A stretch of DNA of 64,000 bases from Axinella damicornis. Taxonomy: Eukaryota; Porifera; Demospongiae; Axinellida; Axinellidae. Both the position numbers and the translations under genes were made by a program. Where the stretch lies: assembly GCA_963931865.1 (NCBI GenBank), contig OZ007513.1:10131467-10195466 (forward strand), given 5' to 3'. The notes beneath the pieces are model-generated. The model had not been told where the DNA came from and ran no database searches. It saw nothing but the letters and a program-made list of their open reading frames with translations. Every line of letters starts with the position of its first letter. The first letter of the stretch is position 1. This document shows positions 43,586 through 55,285 of the stretch, piece by piece.

Positions 43586-44750
43586 GACTATATACAATGG
43601 CACAATACCTCATCCACATACCCATACCTCATCCACATACCCATACCTAGTGCAACATTCTCGATTCCCAATATAAATTTTGGTTCACATAGCCATAGGC
43701 GACAGATCCACACTGAAGTTGTGACGTTGTACATACAGTGCCTCCCCCCTCCCTCCCTCCTCCCCCCGACTTCCTCCCCCCTTCCCCCTCTCCCCATCCT
43801 ATCCATCCACTCACACTAAGGCGCTCAGCGATTAGTAGACAAATTCTAATCTGTGCTAATCTGTGGTGATGCATGTTACTTTTCAGAGTGAAGTAAGCTT
43901 GCCTTAGCTGCCCATGCAGAGTTGGTCTCCCATGATTAGAGTGTGATCAGGGTAGGAAATGGTGGGTAGCGTGACAGCTGTTTGGGGAGAGAGGTTCAGT
44001 GGATTGTCACTCTTGTCCTGTTACAGGGAAGGAGAGCAGAAAGGGTGGGAGATAGAGGGGGAGGGGAAGGAAGACGAGAAATATGAACAAAATTGTACAT
44101 GCCTGGCTGCCAGAGGCGGCATGGAATCTGCCAGAGAGCGTGTAGACTAGTAAACAAGGTCATGCATGTGGCAATGTTGCTAGTAAGGAAGTACTAGAAG
44201 TAAAACAACCAGAAGCTGTGTTCCCAGCACAGGAGAAGCACCTGAAGATACGGACAGGACGGGCACCGTAACCATCAGAGCTTCTCCGTATCCACACCGT
44301 CCATACGCCGTTCGAGTCCGTGGTGGGACCATTTGAAGTTCCGTGTTCGGCTTTTTCAGCAGCAATTCTCCTGCATAGAGGAGTGCCCGTAGGTGTGGTC
44401 TATACGCAGGAAATAACGCAAATACACAAAAGTGAAGTGATTGTCCCACGACGGACTCGAACAGCGAGTTAGATATCTTGGGCTAGGAAGGAGATATGAA
44501 GCTGGGATTTGCACCATTGTGATCAGCATGAATTGAGCATTCCAATGATGTCAGTTTTGCTGTAGGTTGCATTTTGACCCAAAGTCATAAAAAAAACCAC
44601 GGATTATAGCGTTTGGTCGAGTGCGATTTTTGGCAAAAGTGTGACCGACAATAAGAACCAATTTTAGGACATCATTTGAAAGCTGTTTTCGTGCTGATCA
44701 CAATGGCGTAATCACAAGGTTCATATCTCATTCACATACCAAGATATAAC
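43586..44750. repeat. Copy C of the 1.5-kb higher-order repeat, first part
   Basis: Same landmarks as copy B. It is interrupted at about 44750 by a hairpin element and ~850 bp of unrelated sequence, then resumes at about 45850 (taacgcctctttcatctgac) and ends at about 46135. Confidence 0.9.
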
Positions 44751-45007
44751 TAGAAGCAAAAAATTTTCTTACAAAAATTACAAATGATTTAGTGATGGCC
44801 ACCCCGATCGACTCCCGAAAAAGCAGACAAACAAGGAATGCCATTAACCAGCCTCAGTCCCATCCCATTGAAAAATGTAGAATTTAGGGATGGGATGGGA
44901 CTGAGGCTGGTTAATGGCATTCCTTGTTTGTCTGCTTTTTCGGGAGTCGATCGGGGTGGCCATCACTAAATCATTTGTAATTTTTGTAAGAAAATTTTTT
45001 GTTTCTA
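44751..45007. mobile_element. 257-bp near-perfect hairpin element
   Basis: The arms of about 117 bp begin tagaagcaaaaaattttctt and end with the complement; a loop of about 22 bases (around 44868-44890) separates them. No ORF and no certain target duplication, although the element sits inside a duplicated repeat, which helps fix its left edge. Confidence 0.9.
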
Positions 45008-45849
45008 GTTTGTGAGGTTTTTTGAGCGCATGGAATGCGTAACTTTCATGATGTCATTTTATTAATTGCCTTGATGGATGTGAACCTTCTGCTGGGCACT
45101 GAGCAGGCTTTGATGCTTCATTCTATTTCCACTACCAAAACTCGAACCTCACTCACAGTATTGGTGGTATATACATGTTCCGCACTGTAGTTACGTCATG
45201 AAAAGAAAGCCACGCCTCCATGATGGCATACTAGTCACGATAGATCTTGGCAAGAACAGGTTGGTAGAAATTCCTCGCAGCGGTAGTGAGGCACCAGATG
45301 ATGGATTCACAAGGATTCAGCTGATCACCAAGCGCCCAAAATGCTGTAAAAAAGAATGCAACGTGCGTTTGCATGTGAACTGCGCATGCGCATTTGGCAC
45401 GCGTGACCTCTGGTTGCATCAAAATGGCTTCGTGCTAGCAATTCACGGAATCGTAGCTAGCCAGCAGTGCCTTTCTTGCCAGTATGTAGTCAAAAGGGCC
45501 GAAAGGAGCTACTACGACGAAAGCAATGTTGTTCTGTGAGTGAACTAGCTCAGGAAATGCTTTTGTTGTCCAGCTATGCTAGTCAATGAGAAAGAAGAAG
45601 AAGAAGAAGAAAGAAAGAAAGAAAGAAGATGACGAAATCGGAATTTTACGGCGACTCATTACTCGACTCCCGCGTACTCTCAGGTACGTTTGTGAGTGTT
45701 TTTGTGAACTGCTAGGCAGTATCATTCTGTCTGCATGCTTGGTTTGGGGGGTAGTAGCTTCTTTGGCCGTTTTCCTGCTGGTGCATCAGTATGGTATTTC
45801 GAAATTTCCTTAGCCATCCCTAAATAGAGAACGCTACCGCGTTCTCTGA
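45008..45849. other. Unrelated insert in copy C; weak ORF at 45198-45539
   Basis: A 113-codon plus-strand frame (MKRKPRLHDGILVTIDLGKN, with several Cys pairs such as CCKKEC and CLSC) lies here. I recognise no family. A second small frame at 45586 opens in an aagaag repeat and is unconvincing. The segment ends with a small hairpin (agagaacgctaccgcgttct). Confidence 0.3.
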
Positions 45850-46135
45850 TAATTATAACGCCTCTTTCATCTGACACTGCACATAATTATGGAGAAGTGA
45901 TTAGGCCATATGTTGGGCTATGTACATGTGTTATGCTAGGTGTATATCTTGAGCTAGGAGAGAGGCTGGGATTTGCACTGTTGTGGTCAGCATGAATGGA
46001 GCATTCCATTTTGCTGTCAGTTGAATATTGACCAAATCATGAAAAACCATGGATGCCTTTGGTTGAGTCAAAAATGTGACCAATATTAAAAATCATTGTA
46101 AGGACTTTGTCTGAAAGCTCTTTTATGCTGACTAC

Positions 46136-46294
46136 AATGGCACAAATCCCAGCTTCATACCTCATTCACATACCCATACCTGGTGCAACGTTCTCTTCTA
46201 GAACTATTCCCAATGCCAACTTTTGGTTCATATATAGCCATTGGTGATACTGGAAGTGATCCACACTGAAGTTGTGATATTGTACGTACAGTGC

Positions 46295-46329
<35 letters not shown>

Positions 46330-46405
46330 CACCCCCCTCCCTCCCCTCTCCCCCCTCCCCCCCTCCCCCCCCCCCCCCCCCTCCCTCCCCTCCCTCCCCT
46401 CTCCT

Positions 46406-46443
<38 letters not shown>

Positions 46444-47465
46444 ATCCTATCCATCCATTCACGCTAAGGCGTTCGGAAATTAGTAGACAACTTCTAATCT
46501 GTGCTAATCTGTGGTGATGTATGTCACTTTTCAGAATGATGTAAGCTTGCCTTAGCTGCCCATGCAGAATTGGTCTCCCATGATTGGAGTGTGATCAGGG
46601 TAGGAAATGGTGGGTAGCGTGACAGCTGTTGATGGGGTGTGCAGTTCAGTGGATTGTCACTCTTGTCCTGTTAAAGGGAAGGAGAGCAGAAAGGGTGGGA
46701 GACAGAGGGGGAAGGGAAGGAAGACGAGAGATATGAACAAAATCGTACATGACTGGATGCCAGAGGAGGCATGGAATGTCCCTGAGGGCATGTAGACTAG
46801 TAAACAAGGTCATGCATTGCATTGCACGCGGCAATGTTGCTAGCAAGGAAGTACTAGAAGTAAAACAATCAGAATTCGAAGCAGCACAGGAGAAAGCACC
46901 TGAAGATACGGACAGGACGGGCATTGTAACCATCAGAGCTTCTCCGTATCCACACCGTTCTATTCCGTGGTGGGACCCTTTGAAGTTCCGTATTCGGCTT
47001 TTTCAGCAATTCTCCTGCATAGAGGAGTGCCCGTAGGTGTGGTCTACGCAGTAAATGCACAAAAGTGAAGTGGTCCCATGACGGACTCAAACAGCGTTTT
47101 AGGTATCTTGGGCTGGGAAGGAGATATGAAGCTGGGACTTGCACAATTGCGATCAGCATGAATTGAGCATTCCAATGAGGTCAGTTTTGCTGTAGGTTGA
47201 ATTTTGACCCAAAATCATGAAAAAACCATGGATTATAGGCCTTTGGTCGAGTGCGATTTTTGGCAAAAAATATGACTGACAATAAAAACCAAATTTAGGA
47301 CATCATTTGAAAGCTGTTTTCGTGGTGAACACAATGGCACAATCCCCAGCTTCATATCTCATTCACATACCAAAATATAATAATTATAATGCCTCTTTCA
47401 CCTGACACTGGACACATGGAGAAGTAATTAGGCCAAACGTTGGGCTATATACATGTGTTATGCTA
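46136..47465. repeat. Copy D of the 1.5-kb higher-order repeat
   Basis: Same landmarks as copies B and C. Its C-tract (about 46297-46443) is greatly expanded and interrupted by ctcccc. The short sub-unit is truncated at about 47465, where unrelated sequence begins. Confidence 0.9.
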
Positions 47466-48021
47466 GGTTTATCATACACCTACATTTGAATAATGTACAG
47501 CAGTCAATGGAAAAGCCTGGTACGCAAGCGCAGTTGATAAAAACCCGTATTTTGTACTGTAGGTCACGTGAAAAATCCGTATTAGTACTGTTGGTCATGC
47601 GAGAAATCCGTATTATGTACAGTAAGTCACGTGCGCTACAGCAACTCTGTGATAGTTTCGTGTCAGAGACTACCTGGACTAGCTGGTACTGACTACCTTT
47701 TGGGCTCCTGAAGAGGGCTGACTTACATCTCGATACTTCCGGAAGTCGAGGTTGAACTCGTTCGTATACTCCGTTTGAAATGGACCGTACAACTGCCCAG
47801 CGTGGACCGACCGTACAGCTGCCAGTTATTGGCGTGGCTCCGCCTTGGGCTTGGTACGCAGGCCTTCTCGCCCAAGCGTTTGAAGCTTGCCGTACTAACG
47901 CGAAGGGTTGGCAACCAGAAATGAAAATATTGTCGCCATGAGCAAGCTATGGTAACGCGCATTCGCTACGTTCATTGGTAGAGGAATGTGCAATGAAATT
48001 CCAGGTTTGTATGATAAAATC
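47466..48021. other. No gene; three ~31-bp CACGTG-containing repeats
   Basis: Near 47549-47640 the word ccgtatt...gtac(t/a)gt(a)ggtcacgtg is present three times with variation. No coding segment recognised. Confidence 0.5.
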
Positions 48022-48166
48022 AGTATCACCATAGTACCAAGCTATACCGGAAACATATCACTCGTTTGTCGCCTTCGGCATTGTTACTCGTGCTTCGCAC
48101 TCGTAACAATACTATGGCAACAAACTCGTGATATTTTCCGGTATAGCTTGGCACTATGGTAATACT
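48022..48166. mobile_element. 145-bp hairpin MITE
   Basis: agtatcaccatagtaccaag...ataccggaaa is followed, after a second internal inverted pair (cattgttactcgtgc/gcactcgtaacaat), by ttccggtatagcttgg and actatggtaatact. The whole segment folds on itself. TA-rich flanks give no certain duplication. Confidence 0.75.
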
Positions 48167-48704
48167 TATATAATATAGTACATCCCGAAAGTCCTTGAAC
48201 AAACGTTCAACGTCCGGACGCGTCTTGAGGTTGCGTCCGCCCACACACTGGACGCAGTGTGCCATGCGTTCGTCCAGCAGTGGCTGTTAAAGTCTGTGTG
48301 CGTCCCTTTGCGTTTGCGTGCGCGTCTGCGTTCGCCTGCATGCGTGCGCGTGCGTCCGCTTTGCGTCTGCGTGTGTCTTGTTTTGCGTGCCCGTTTGCAT
48401 CTAGATTGATGGTGCGTGTCACTTCTCCTTGAGACTTCAGGCTGGCTGTAGAAGGGGGAAAGCAGGTATAGAAATCACAGATTTGGTCTATTTAACCTAG
48501 CTAGCAAGTTATAGGCGTAATCTATGATGATTGTTAGTTACAGCACAGAACTTTTTCATACTGATATATGATATGGAGAGAGTAACACCAAGAAGTGGCT
48601 ATTACCTTGTCCCAACTTGTATATGCTTCTGGGTAGCTTATATATATATTAGCATGCTTGAAAGGAGTAGCTGTATCACATTATGTACATGTATGCTTAT
48701 TCCA

Positions 48705-49730
48705 CAGTAATGCATTCACTTTACCTCCGTGAGAGAATTGTCCGTCTGTCCAAGTCGCTGCATGGCAATGAACTGGTGAATGCCCTGCAGGAGGAGGGGT
48801 TTAAGGTCAGCAGGAGTGGAATATACTACGTACTGAAGAAATACCGGAAAAGTGGTACACCGTTTGACTACCCACGGAGTGGACGGCCTAAGGTTCTCTC
48901 GCAAAGAATTCATCAGCTGATTGATGACTGGCTACATGATAATAATGAGCTAACAACAAATAATCTCCTACTCAAAACTTCATGATGAAGAAGTGTTGAC
49001 AGCATCCAGATCATCAGTTGCTCGAGCGCGACAACGAATGGGATGGACAGGTCGAGCTACCCGTTATTGCCAACTCATTCGTGAAACGAATAAGAGTAAA
49101 CGTGTTGATTTCTGCCAGAAATTGCTACGCACTCATGAATCTTTTAATGATATCGTTTTTACTGATGAGAGTATGATTCAGTTAAAACCAAAGTCTACCA
49201 CAAGACAGGAAAACCACGGAGATTCAGACCCACACCTAAACACCCTGTTAAAGTCTATATTTGGGGTGGCATATCAAAACATGGGGCAACCAATGTGGTA
49301 ATTTTTGAGGGAATAATGGATGGTCCAAGATATACACAAATCTTGACTGCTGGGTTCCTTTTGTCAGAAGAAAATTTCCCGATGGGAAGTTCAGATTTCA
49401 GCAGGATAATGACCCAAAACATACCAGTCGGGTAGCGAAAGCTTTCCTCGAGGATGAAGGTATAAATTGGTGGCACACACCGGCAGAGTCCCCAGATCTT
49501 AATCTTATACAGCGAGTCTGGAGCCACTAGCTTAAAACAGTTCCTCGCGTACAATGTAAAGCCACGAAACAAGCAAGAACTTATTGATGGAATTAAGCTA
49601 TTTTGGAGAACAAAACTAGCTCAGTGCACACGTTACATTGATCACATACACAGAGTAGTACCAGTAGTGATCGAAAAAATGGTGAAGCAGTTGTTGATGA
49701 TGAGCTACCTCGGCTGAGAACACAGTTATG
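48705..49730 (+). pseudogene. Inactivated Tc1/mariner transposase
   Basis: The N-terminal part reads RIVRLSKSLHGNELVNALQE and GTPFDYPRSGRPKVL, the paired-type helix-turn-helix and GRPR-like motif of Tc1 elements. After a stop or frameshift near 48983 the catalytic half continues: DIVFTDESMIQL (first Asp), then in other frames [11 protein letters not shown] (second Asp) and [11 protein letters not shown]. In active Tc1 relatives the last motif is SPDLNPIE; here the third catalytic Glu is Gln. At least three frame breaks and a stop right after RVW show it is dead. Terminal repeats were not found. Confidence 0.85.
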
Positions 49731-49968
49731 ACTTATTTATGCCTGTGAGTTTTTGTGTAAGGTGTGCAGTTGTTATTGTGTAAAGTATTATTTGTAATAA
49801 CTTGTTCAAAAGTTACTTGTATGGGTACACTGCCTTAGACAGTTGACCCTAGGCACAGCCAAGGGCAAACTATCCAACACAGTGTATACAATTGGTATAG
49901 CTAGACAGTCTTACACGAAGCAGTAAAGGGAACTATTATTATAGTACCTATTTATAGTACAGTTCCAC

Positions 49969-51528
49969 ATGAAAGATGACGTAATTATGTGCGCATGCGC
50001 AAACCATGAGCACGAGTCAGTTTCTGAGTTTCGGGAGATGATGGAGACTGTTCATGTACGGAGAGACCAAATGGTCGTTGTTCAATGGAGCGATGAGCCT
50101 TACATGGGGAAAACACAGTCCATTCTCGCGCGCACAATTATTGTCGAGCCTCCCTTAGACAAGCTGCAGAGAGGCTGCGAGGTGCGGGTGAAAATGGGGA
50201 GGTCCAGTGCTGCCCGAGCATGGAAAGCTCAACTACGCAGAACCGCGGAAGAGTTGGAACAGTCAACGTGTACTGAGGCAAGTGCGGAGCTCCAGAAAAA
50301 CGTTTCTGGTCGAAAGAGAACAGCAGCCAAAAAAACAGGTGGCAAAAAGAAGAACAAACTGCAGGGAGAAAAAAAGGAAGGAGCAGCTAGCAAGCCAAAG
50401 GTACGTGGTCAGTAAGAGTACATTATGACAGTTTCATTGTGGCGAAGAAAGAGCATATTACTTTTGTAATAAAAACTCATTTCCAAAGCTTTATGACAAA
50501 GCTGGCTCTACAGGCTTATGTGCAAGGTCCCCCCTCCCCCCCCCCCCCACACACACACACACACACATGCACATACACACACATGCATACACACACACAT
50601 GCACACATGCATGCACACACACACACAAGCACACAAGCACACACACATGCATGCACACACACGCATGCACACACACGCATTCACACACACACATGCACAC
50701 ACCATGCACACACACACATGCACACACACGCATGCACACACACACACATGCACACACACACACATGCACACACACAGCTGTAATTATGTATGTTTGAGCA
50801 AAATTTGATAGCTTGCTGTTGTGTCTCCTGTTATAGCCATCTGCCAGATAATTTGGATATAGGAGCCGCACAGCACTGATGAAGACGATGATAATGTCCA
50901 GGTAGATGTACAGAAACCGGATTGGAAGGATTCTTTCCATGAGGACTGTAAAACACTATTGGAAGAAATCCACATTGCCGTGAACGGTATGAACACGAGA
51001 CTTGGAAAAGTTGAAAATCTCCTTCAGACTTACCTCTACCACAATCTAACACCATACAGTTCTTCTTCTAGCTCAGACTTGAGCTCAACAACGCAGATGT
51101 ACACTCCAGCACGTATACCCTTGATCACTGGGGGAGATGTAGGAGAGGTAAACAATTCTATGTCTATGCAGTCTACACCAGAAGTACAATTCATTGCTCC
51201 AAACCAGGAAGACCCGAGCACGCCAGAGATGCAGAAGTGGATGACTTCCCTTGGAATAGACATCTTTGGAGCTCCTGGTCCATCTCAACAAGAAGTAGTG
51301 CCACAATTAACCAGTTCAGAGGTAGTTACAACCAACACCCCTATCAGCCAAGCACTGAGTAGCAGCAGCACCCCTAGCCAAGCACTGATTAGCAACATCA
51401 AAGCTCGTTTTATGCTGACTACAATGGCACAATTTCCAGCTTCATACCTCATTCACATACCCATACCTAGTGCAACGTTCTCTTCCAGAACTATTCCAAT
51501 GCCAGTTTTGGTTCATTGGTTCACATAG
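49969..51528 (+). CDS. Two-exon nuclear-type protein of unknown function; 3' end inside a repeat
   Basis: Exon 1 (49969-50400) ends at AAG/gtacgt. Exon 2 starts at 50863 after ggatatag and continues in the same frame to TAG at 51528 (365 aa in total). The N-terminal part (MVVVQWSDEPYMGKTQSILA, then EVRVKMGRSSAARAWKAQL) resembles a small beta-barrel of Tudor/chromo-like size, followed by a basic Lys/Ala-rich segment suited to nuclear import. Exon 2 is acidic (DEDDDN), then helical (KTLLEEIHIAVNGM) and then Ser/Thr/Pro-rich. From about 51405 the frame runs into copy E of the 1.5-kb repeat, so the last ~40 residues are repeat-derived and an original 3' part was probably displaced. The 462-bp intron holds a CA microsatellite (50541-50775). 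Confidence 0.55.
50530..50776. repeat. (CA)n/(CACATGCA)n microsatellite
   Basis: Intronic repeat of cacacacatgcacacac type, preceded by a C-run. Open frames on both strands are artefacts. Confidence 0.95.
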
Positions 51529-52660
51529 CCATTGGTAATACTGGAAGTGATCCACACTGAAGTTGTGACGTTGTACATACAGTGCCCCCCTTCCTCCCTC
51601 CCTCCCTCCCTCCCTCATCCCCCCCCCCCCCCCCCCCCCCCCCCCCCATTCTATCCATCCATTCATGCTAAGGCGCTCGGCAATTAGTAGACAACTTCTA
51701 ATCTGTGCTAATCTGTGGTGATGCATGTTACTTTTCAGAGTGAAGTAAGCTTGACTTAGCTGCCCATGCAGAATTGGTCTCCCATGATTGGAGTGTGATC
51801 AGGGTAGGAAATGGTGGGTAGCGTGACAGCTGTTGATGGGAGGTGCAGTTCAGTGGATTGTCACTTTTGTCCTGTTAAAGAGAAGGAGAGCAGAAAGGGT
51901 GGGAGACAGAGGGGGAGGGGAAGGAAGACGAGAAATATGAACAAAATCGTACATGACTGGCTGCCAGAGGAGGCATGGAATGTGCCTAAGGGCATGTAGA
52001 TTAGTAAACAAGGTCATGCATTGCATTGCATGTGGCAATGTTGCTAGTACTACAAGTAAAACAACCAGAAGCTGTGTTACCAGCACAGGAGAAAGCACTT
52101 GAAGATACGGACAGGACGGGCATCGTAACCATCAGAGCTTCTCCGTATCCACACCATCCATACGCCGTTCGAGTCCGTGGTGGGACCATTTGAAGTTCCA
52201 TATTCGGCGTTTTCAGTGATTCTCCTGCATATAGGAGTGCCCGTAGGTGTGGTCTACGCAGGAAATAACGTAAATGAACAAAAGTGAAGTGCTCCCACGA
52301 TGGACTCGAACAGTGTGTTAGGTATCTTGGGCTAGGAAGGAGATATGAAGCTGGGATTTGCACCATTGCGATCAGCATGAATGGAGCATTCCAATGATGT
52401 CAGTTTTGCTAGAGGTTCAATTTTGACCCCAAATCATGAAAAACCATGGATTATAGCCTTTGGTCGAGTGCGATTTTTGGCAAAAAATGTGTCCGACAAT
52501 AAAAACCAATTTTAGGACATCATTTGAAAGCTGTTTTCGTGCTGATCACAATGGCGTAATTCCCAACATCCTATCTCATTCACATACCAAGATATAATAT
52601 AATGCCTCTTTCATCTGAATCTGAACACATAGAGAAGTGATTAGGCCAAATGTTGGGCTT
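51405..52660. repeat. Copy E of the 1.5-kb higher-order repeat
   Basis: Starts ttttatgctgactacaatgg and follows copies B-D through the C-tract (51620-51647), ctaatctgtggtgatg, gtacatgactggctgcca and cattcacataccaagatata. It ends in the short sub-unit at about 52660. It supplies the stop codon for the gene at 49969. Confidence 0.9.
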
Positions 52661-53839
52661 GTGAATTATATTATCTTCACAACCCAATGTTTTGAAATGA
52701 AGCAGATATGATGGGCTCAGCACGAGGCCAGCTGTTTGAAGTTTCAACGTTTATTCGCTTGGCTGATGTTATGTGATCTGCTCTATTATCTGTCGTAGCA
52801 GATCGGTATGGGCAACACATGTAGTGGTAATGGTAATTGATTACAATTGATCACCACCAGCTTGTGTTTGGTCTGATACCGATACCAGTATCGGTGGAAC
52901 TGTAAAGAGTACCCAAGGGTGCCTTGGGACAGCCGCTGCCCCTTGTGGGTCATCCTGTGTCCCTTGCAAGGCAAGCCTGTTCTTCCCCTTGTGGGACCAG
53001 CATCTGTCCCTTGTTTAGGGGCAGCCTCTGCCAGTTGCAACTGACAACTTCAGTACCATCTATAAGCCAAGTGCCAGCAACAACTCCCACTTCTGTGTCC
53101 CAGCCTCTATGAGCGGCGCTCCCTCTCGGGTCTACACTCCTTGATGCCTCCGTTCCAGGTCATACACTGTCCCCCTTGTGTTCATTTGTCCACGGTACTT
53201 CATTAAGTATCTATCTCAGTGTGTGTTTAATTGTCATGATTGTGGTTGACTGTGGTGAGTTGACTACCCTCACCCAGAAAGCTATATATTAGCCTACCAA
53301 CCAACTTTTGTCTTTTGTCATGATCATAATGGTATAATCTTTCATTTCAGAGATGCAAACTCCTGAGGCCACAAAAGAATTGCATCTTTAACATTCACAT
53401 TCACCACCAACACCAGTTTTTACCTCCTCACTGCTCGATTAATAATCGTTTCCGCTTAGCATCGCACATTCCTCCGCTAAGCGCCTAGCAACTGTTTCCG
53501 CAGTTCAGAATTAAATGCGCTCTGCACTGCTCGAGAACGATGTTCAATGTACAAGGCATCACGATCCCTGACCCCAACCCCGAGACAAAGCACCTGATTT
53601 CCAATTAGTGTTTGTTACAATTACAGCACTTTCATAGTGTTCAAAATTCAGCACAATTTTCCTGATGCAAATCGGAGGGACAGTTTCAACATACATAGCA
53701 GAGGGGGGATGCCCCGGGATTTTCCCTACAGAGGGATGACACCCTGGGATTTCTGAATAATGCCGACATATTCCGTACTAGTCTTCCTGAACCAGAAATA
53801 TTTTGCCCAATGCACTGAAGTTATATCAATGAGCATCTC
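52661..53839. other. No gene recognised
   Basis: Contains a loose repeat of cccttgtgggtcat/cccttgcaagg words (52935-53020), which looks like low-order duplication. No exon supported. Confidence 0.4.
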
Positions 53840-54157
53840 TTGTACAGTGCTTGGAGCAAGGAAGGTTGTCAGAGTTATCAAAATTTGCTGGGCGTAACTC
53901 ACTCCGCAGAGTCTAGTGACGAAGAGCACCAGATACCACCAGAGTTACGGTATAAACATTGTCGTTCTACAGTCAGGGCACCTCACCAACTCACTATATT
54001 GACTGAGAAAGAGAACTGTGACTACTGCCCGATTGTTAAGAATGTTGAGTAGTACAGATGTGATAAGTGTAAGTTATACTTGTGTTTTACTAGACAACAT
54101 AAACACTTCAGGAAGTGGCACTCTGAGAAACGTGATGCCATACAAATGTTTACCTAA
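53840..54157 (+). pseudogene. Possible transposase C-terminal Cys-rich (zinc-ribbon) remnant
   Basis: A frame reading PPELRYKHCRSTVRAPHQL, then CDYCPIVKNVE, a TAG stop, and then in the same frame YRCDKCKLYLC...HKHFRKWH. The C-x2-C / C-x2-C / C / H spacing resembles the C-terminal cysteine-rich domain of piggyBac-type transposases, but no catalytic part is present. Assignment is tentative. Confidence 0.3.
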
Positions 54158-54165
54158 ATGAGTCT

Positions 54166-54681
54166 GTGGAGAGTGAATTATGTGTGGGGGAGGGGGGTGG
54201 ATACGGGTGGATGCCTGTCTGCGTGGCGGAGAGTGATGCAGCGACATCTCTGCAGTATCTCCCCTCTGAGACTAGAGCAATGCCTTGGCCCAACAAATGC
54301 CATGAATATTATGCGAATGCCATCTTTTTTCTTCTGGCAATGCAATGGAAACACAGGTTTAGACATCCTTGCCCCAATGTGAGGAAGAGCTCAAATCAAA
54401 TCATGCTGTATCAGGTAGAGAAAGGCATTTGTGTTGTTGGTACTGAATGGTCCACAGTAGCTGTGAAGCAGTTCTTTGATGAAAACAAGTCAGAATACTC
54501 TACACAGCTGTGCAGATTGGAGGAACAAAACAGCCTTGGTAACTTTTCTTCAGATAGTCGCCGGCCGAAAGCAAAAGTGCCTCCGGCGCCCTGTACACTG
54601 GAACAGAAATGCAGCAAGGTGAGATGGATTGATGGCAGAGCATTCGAAGTTATAGGGGGAGAATTGCGGTGCTATGGTTAA
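54166..54681 (+). CDS. Unrecognised open reading frame (171 codons)
   Basis: A frame with several Cys and aromatic residues (WPNKCHEYYANAIFFLLAMQ), ending RWIDGRAFEVIGGELRCYG. No domain recognised. Splice-site context is unconvincing. It could be an exon of a larger gene or chance. Confidence 0.25.
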   Translation: MESELCVGEGGGYGWMPVCVAESDAATSLQYLPSETRAMPWPNKCHEYYANAIFFLLAMQWKHRFRHPCPNVRKSSNQIMLYQVEKGICVVGTEWSTVAVKQFFDENKSEYSTQLCRLEEQNSLGNFSSDSRRPKAKVPPAPCTLEQKCSKVRWIDGRAFEVIGGELRCYG

Positions 54682-55285
54682 TGACACGCTGAACGCTGTG
54701 GTAGAGCTGGAGGTGGTTCATGAGGTGGTTCATAATGTATTATACCAGTATACAAGGGGAGTGGGAAGGACCCTCTGAAGGTCGATAGTTACAGAGGAGC
54801 TACTTTGACATCAATGGTGGCAAAAGGTCCCTGCATTTCTGGTGGGAGCACCACACCTACAAGGTTACATTGTCATGATAATTATTCAAATACCTCAAAC
54901 TTTATATCAGTATTTCCTCTGAGTTCAAGGGGAATTGCGTGCGAGGGCATGCATAAATGACGAGGGAGAATATGGCCATCACGTTTCTCCAACTCAAAGA
55001 GAGGTTTACCTGCAGAGTGTGACCCATGTGGTACTCCACAGACAGTCTGCCCAGTTCCCCACCAACACTCCAAATGGTGACCTTCGTCTTACCCAGGGAG
55101 GGCTTCTCATGGTTCAGTAACTTTCCTTTCTTTGTGGTGGACATGGTGTGTCCGCCACCTGTGATACTACTTGCGTCCTTCTTGTTGGCCTTATGTATGC
55201 CCCAACACTTCATGGGACAATTAAATGACACAACTTCACATGTTCAAGATTAGACTTTAGAGATGGCAGTATCACAGACGACAGT
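54682..55285. other. No gene recognised
   Basis: Short frames on both strands without recognisable content. Confidence 0.4.

Noticed and set aside
44751..45007. Assembly mirror artefact
   Set aside because: The arms show small differences and a distinct loop, and the left flank matches sister repeat copies, so an inserted hairpin is more likely.
45198..45539. Small Cys-rich protein gene
   Set aside because: It is open for 113 codons but has no recognised family, no splice partner and lies in an insert; kept only as a weak note.
46155..46483. Gly- or Pro-rich proteins
   Set aside because: Translations of the expanded C-tract in repeat copy D.
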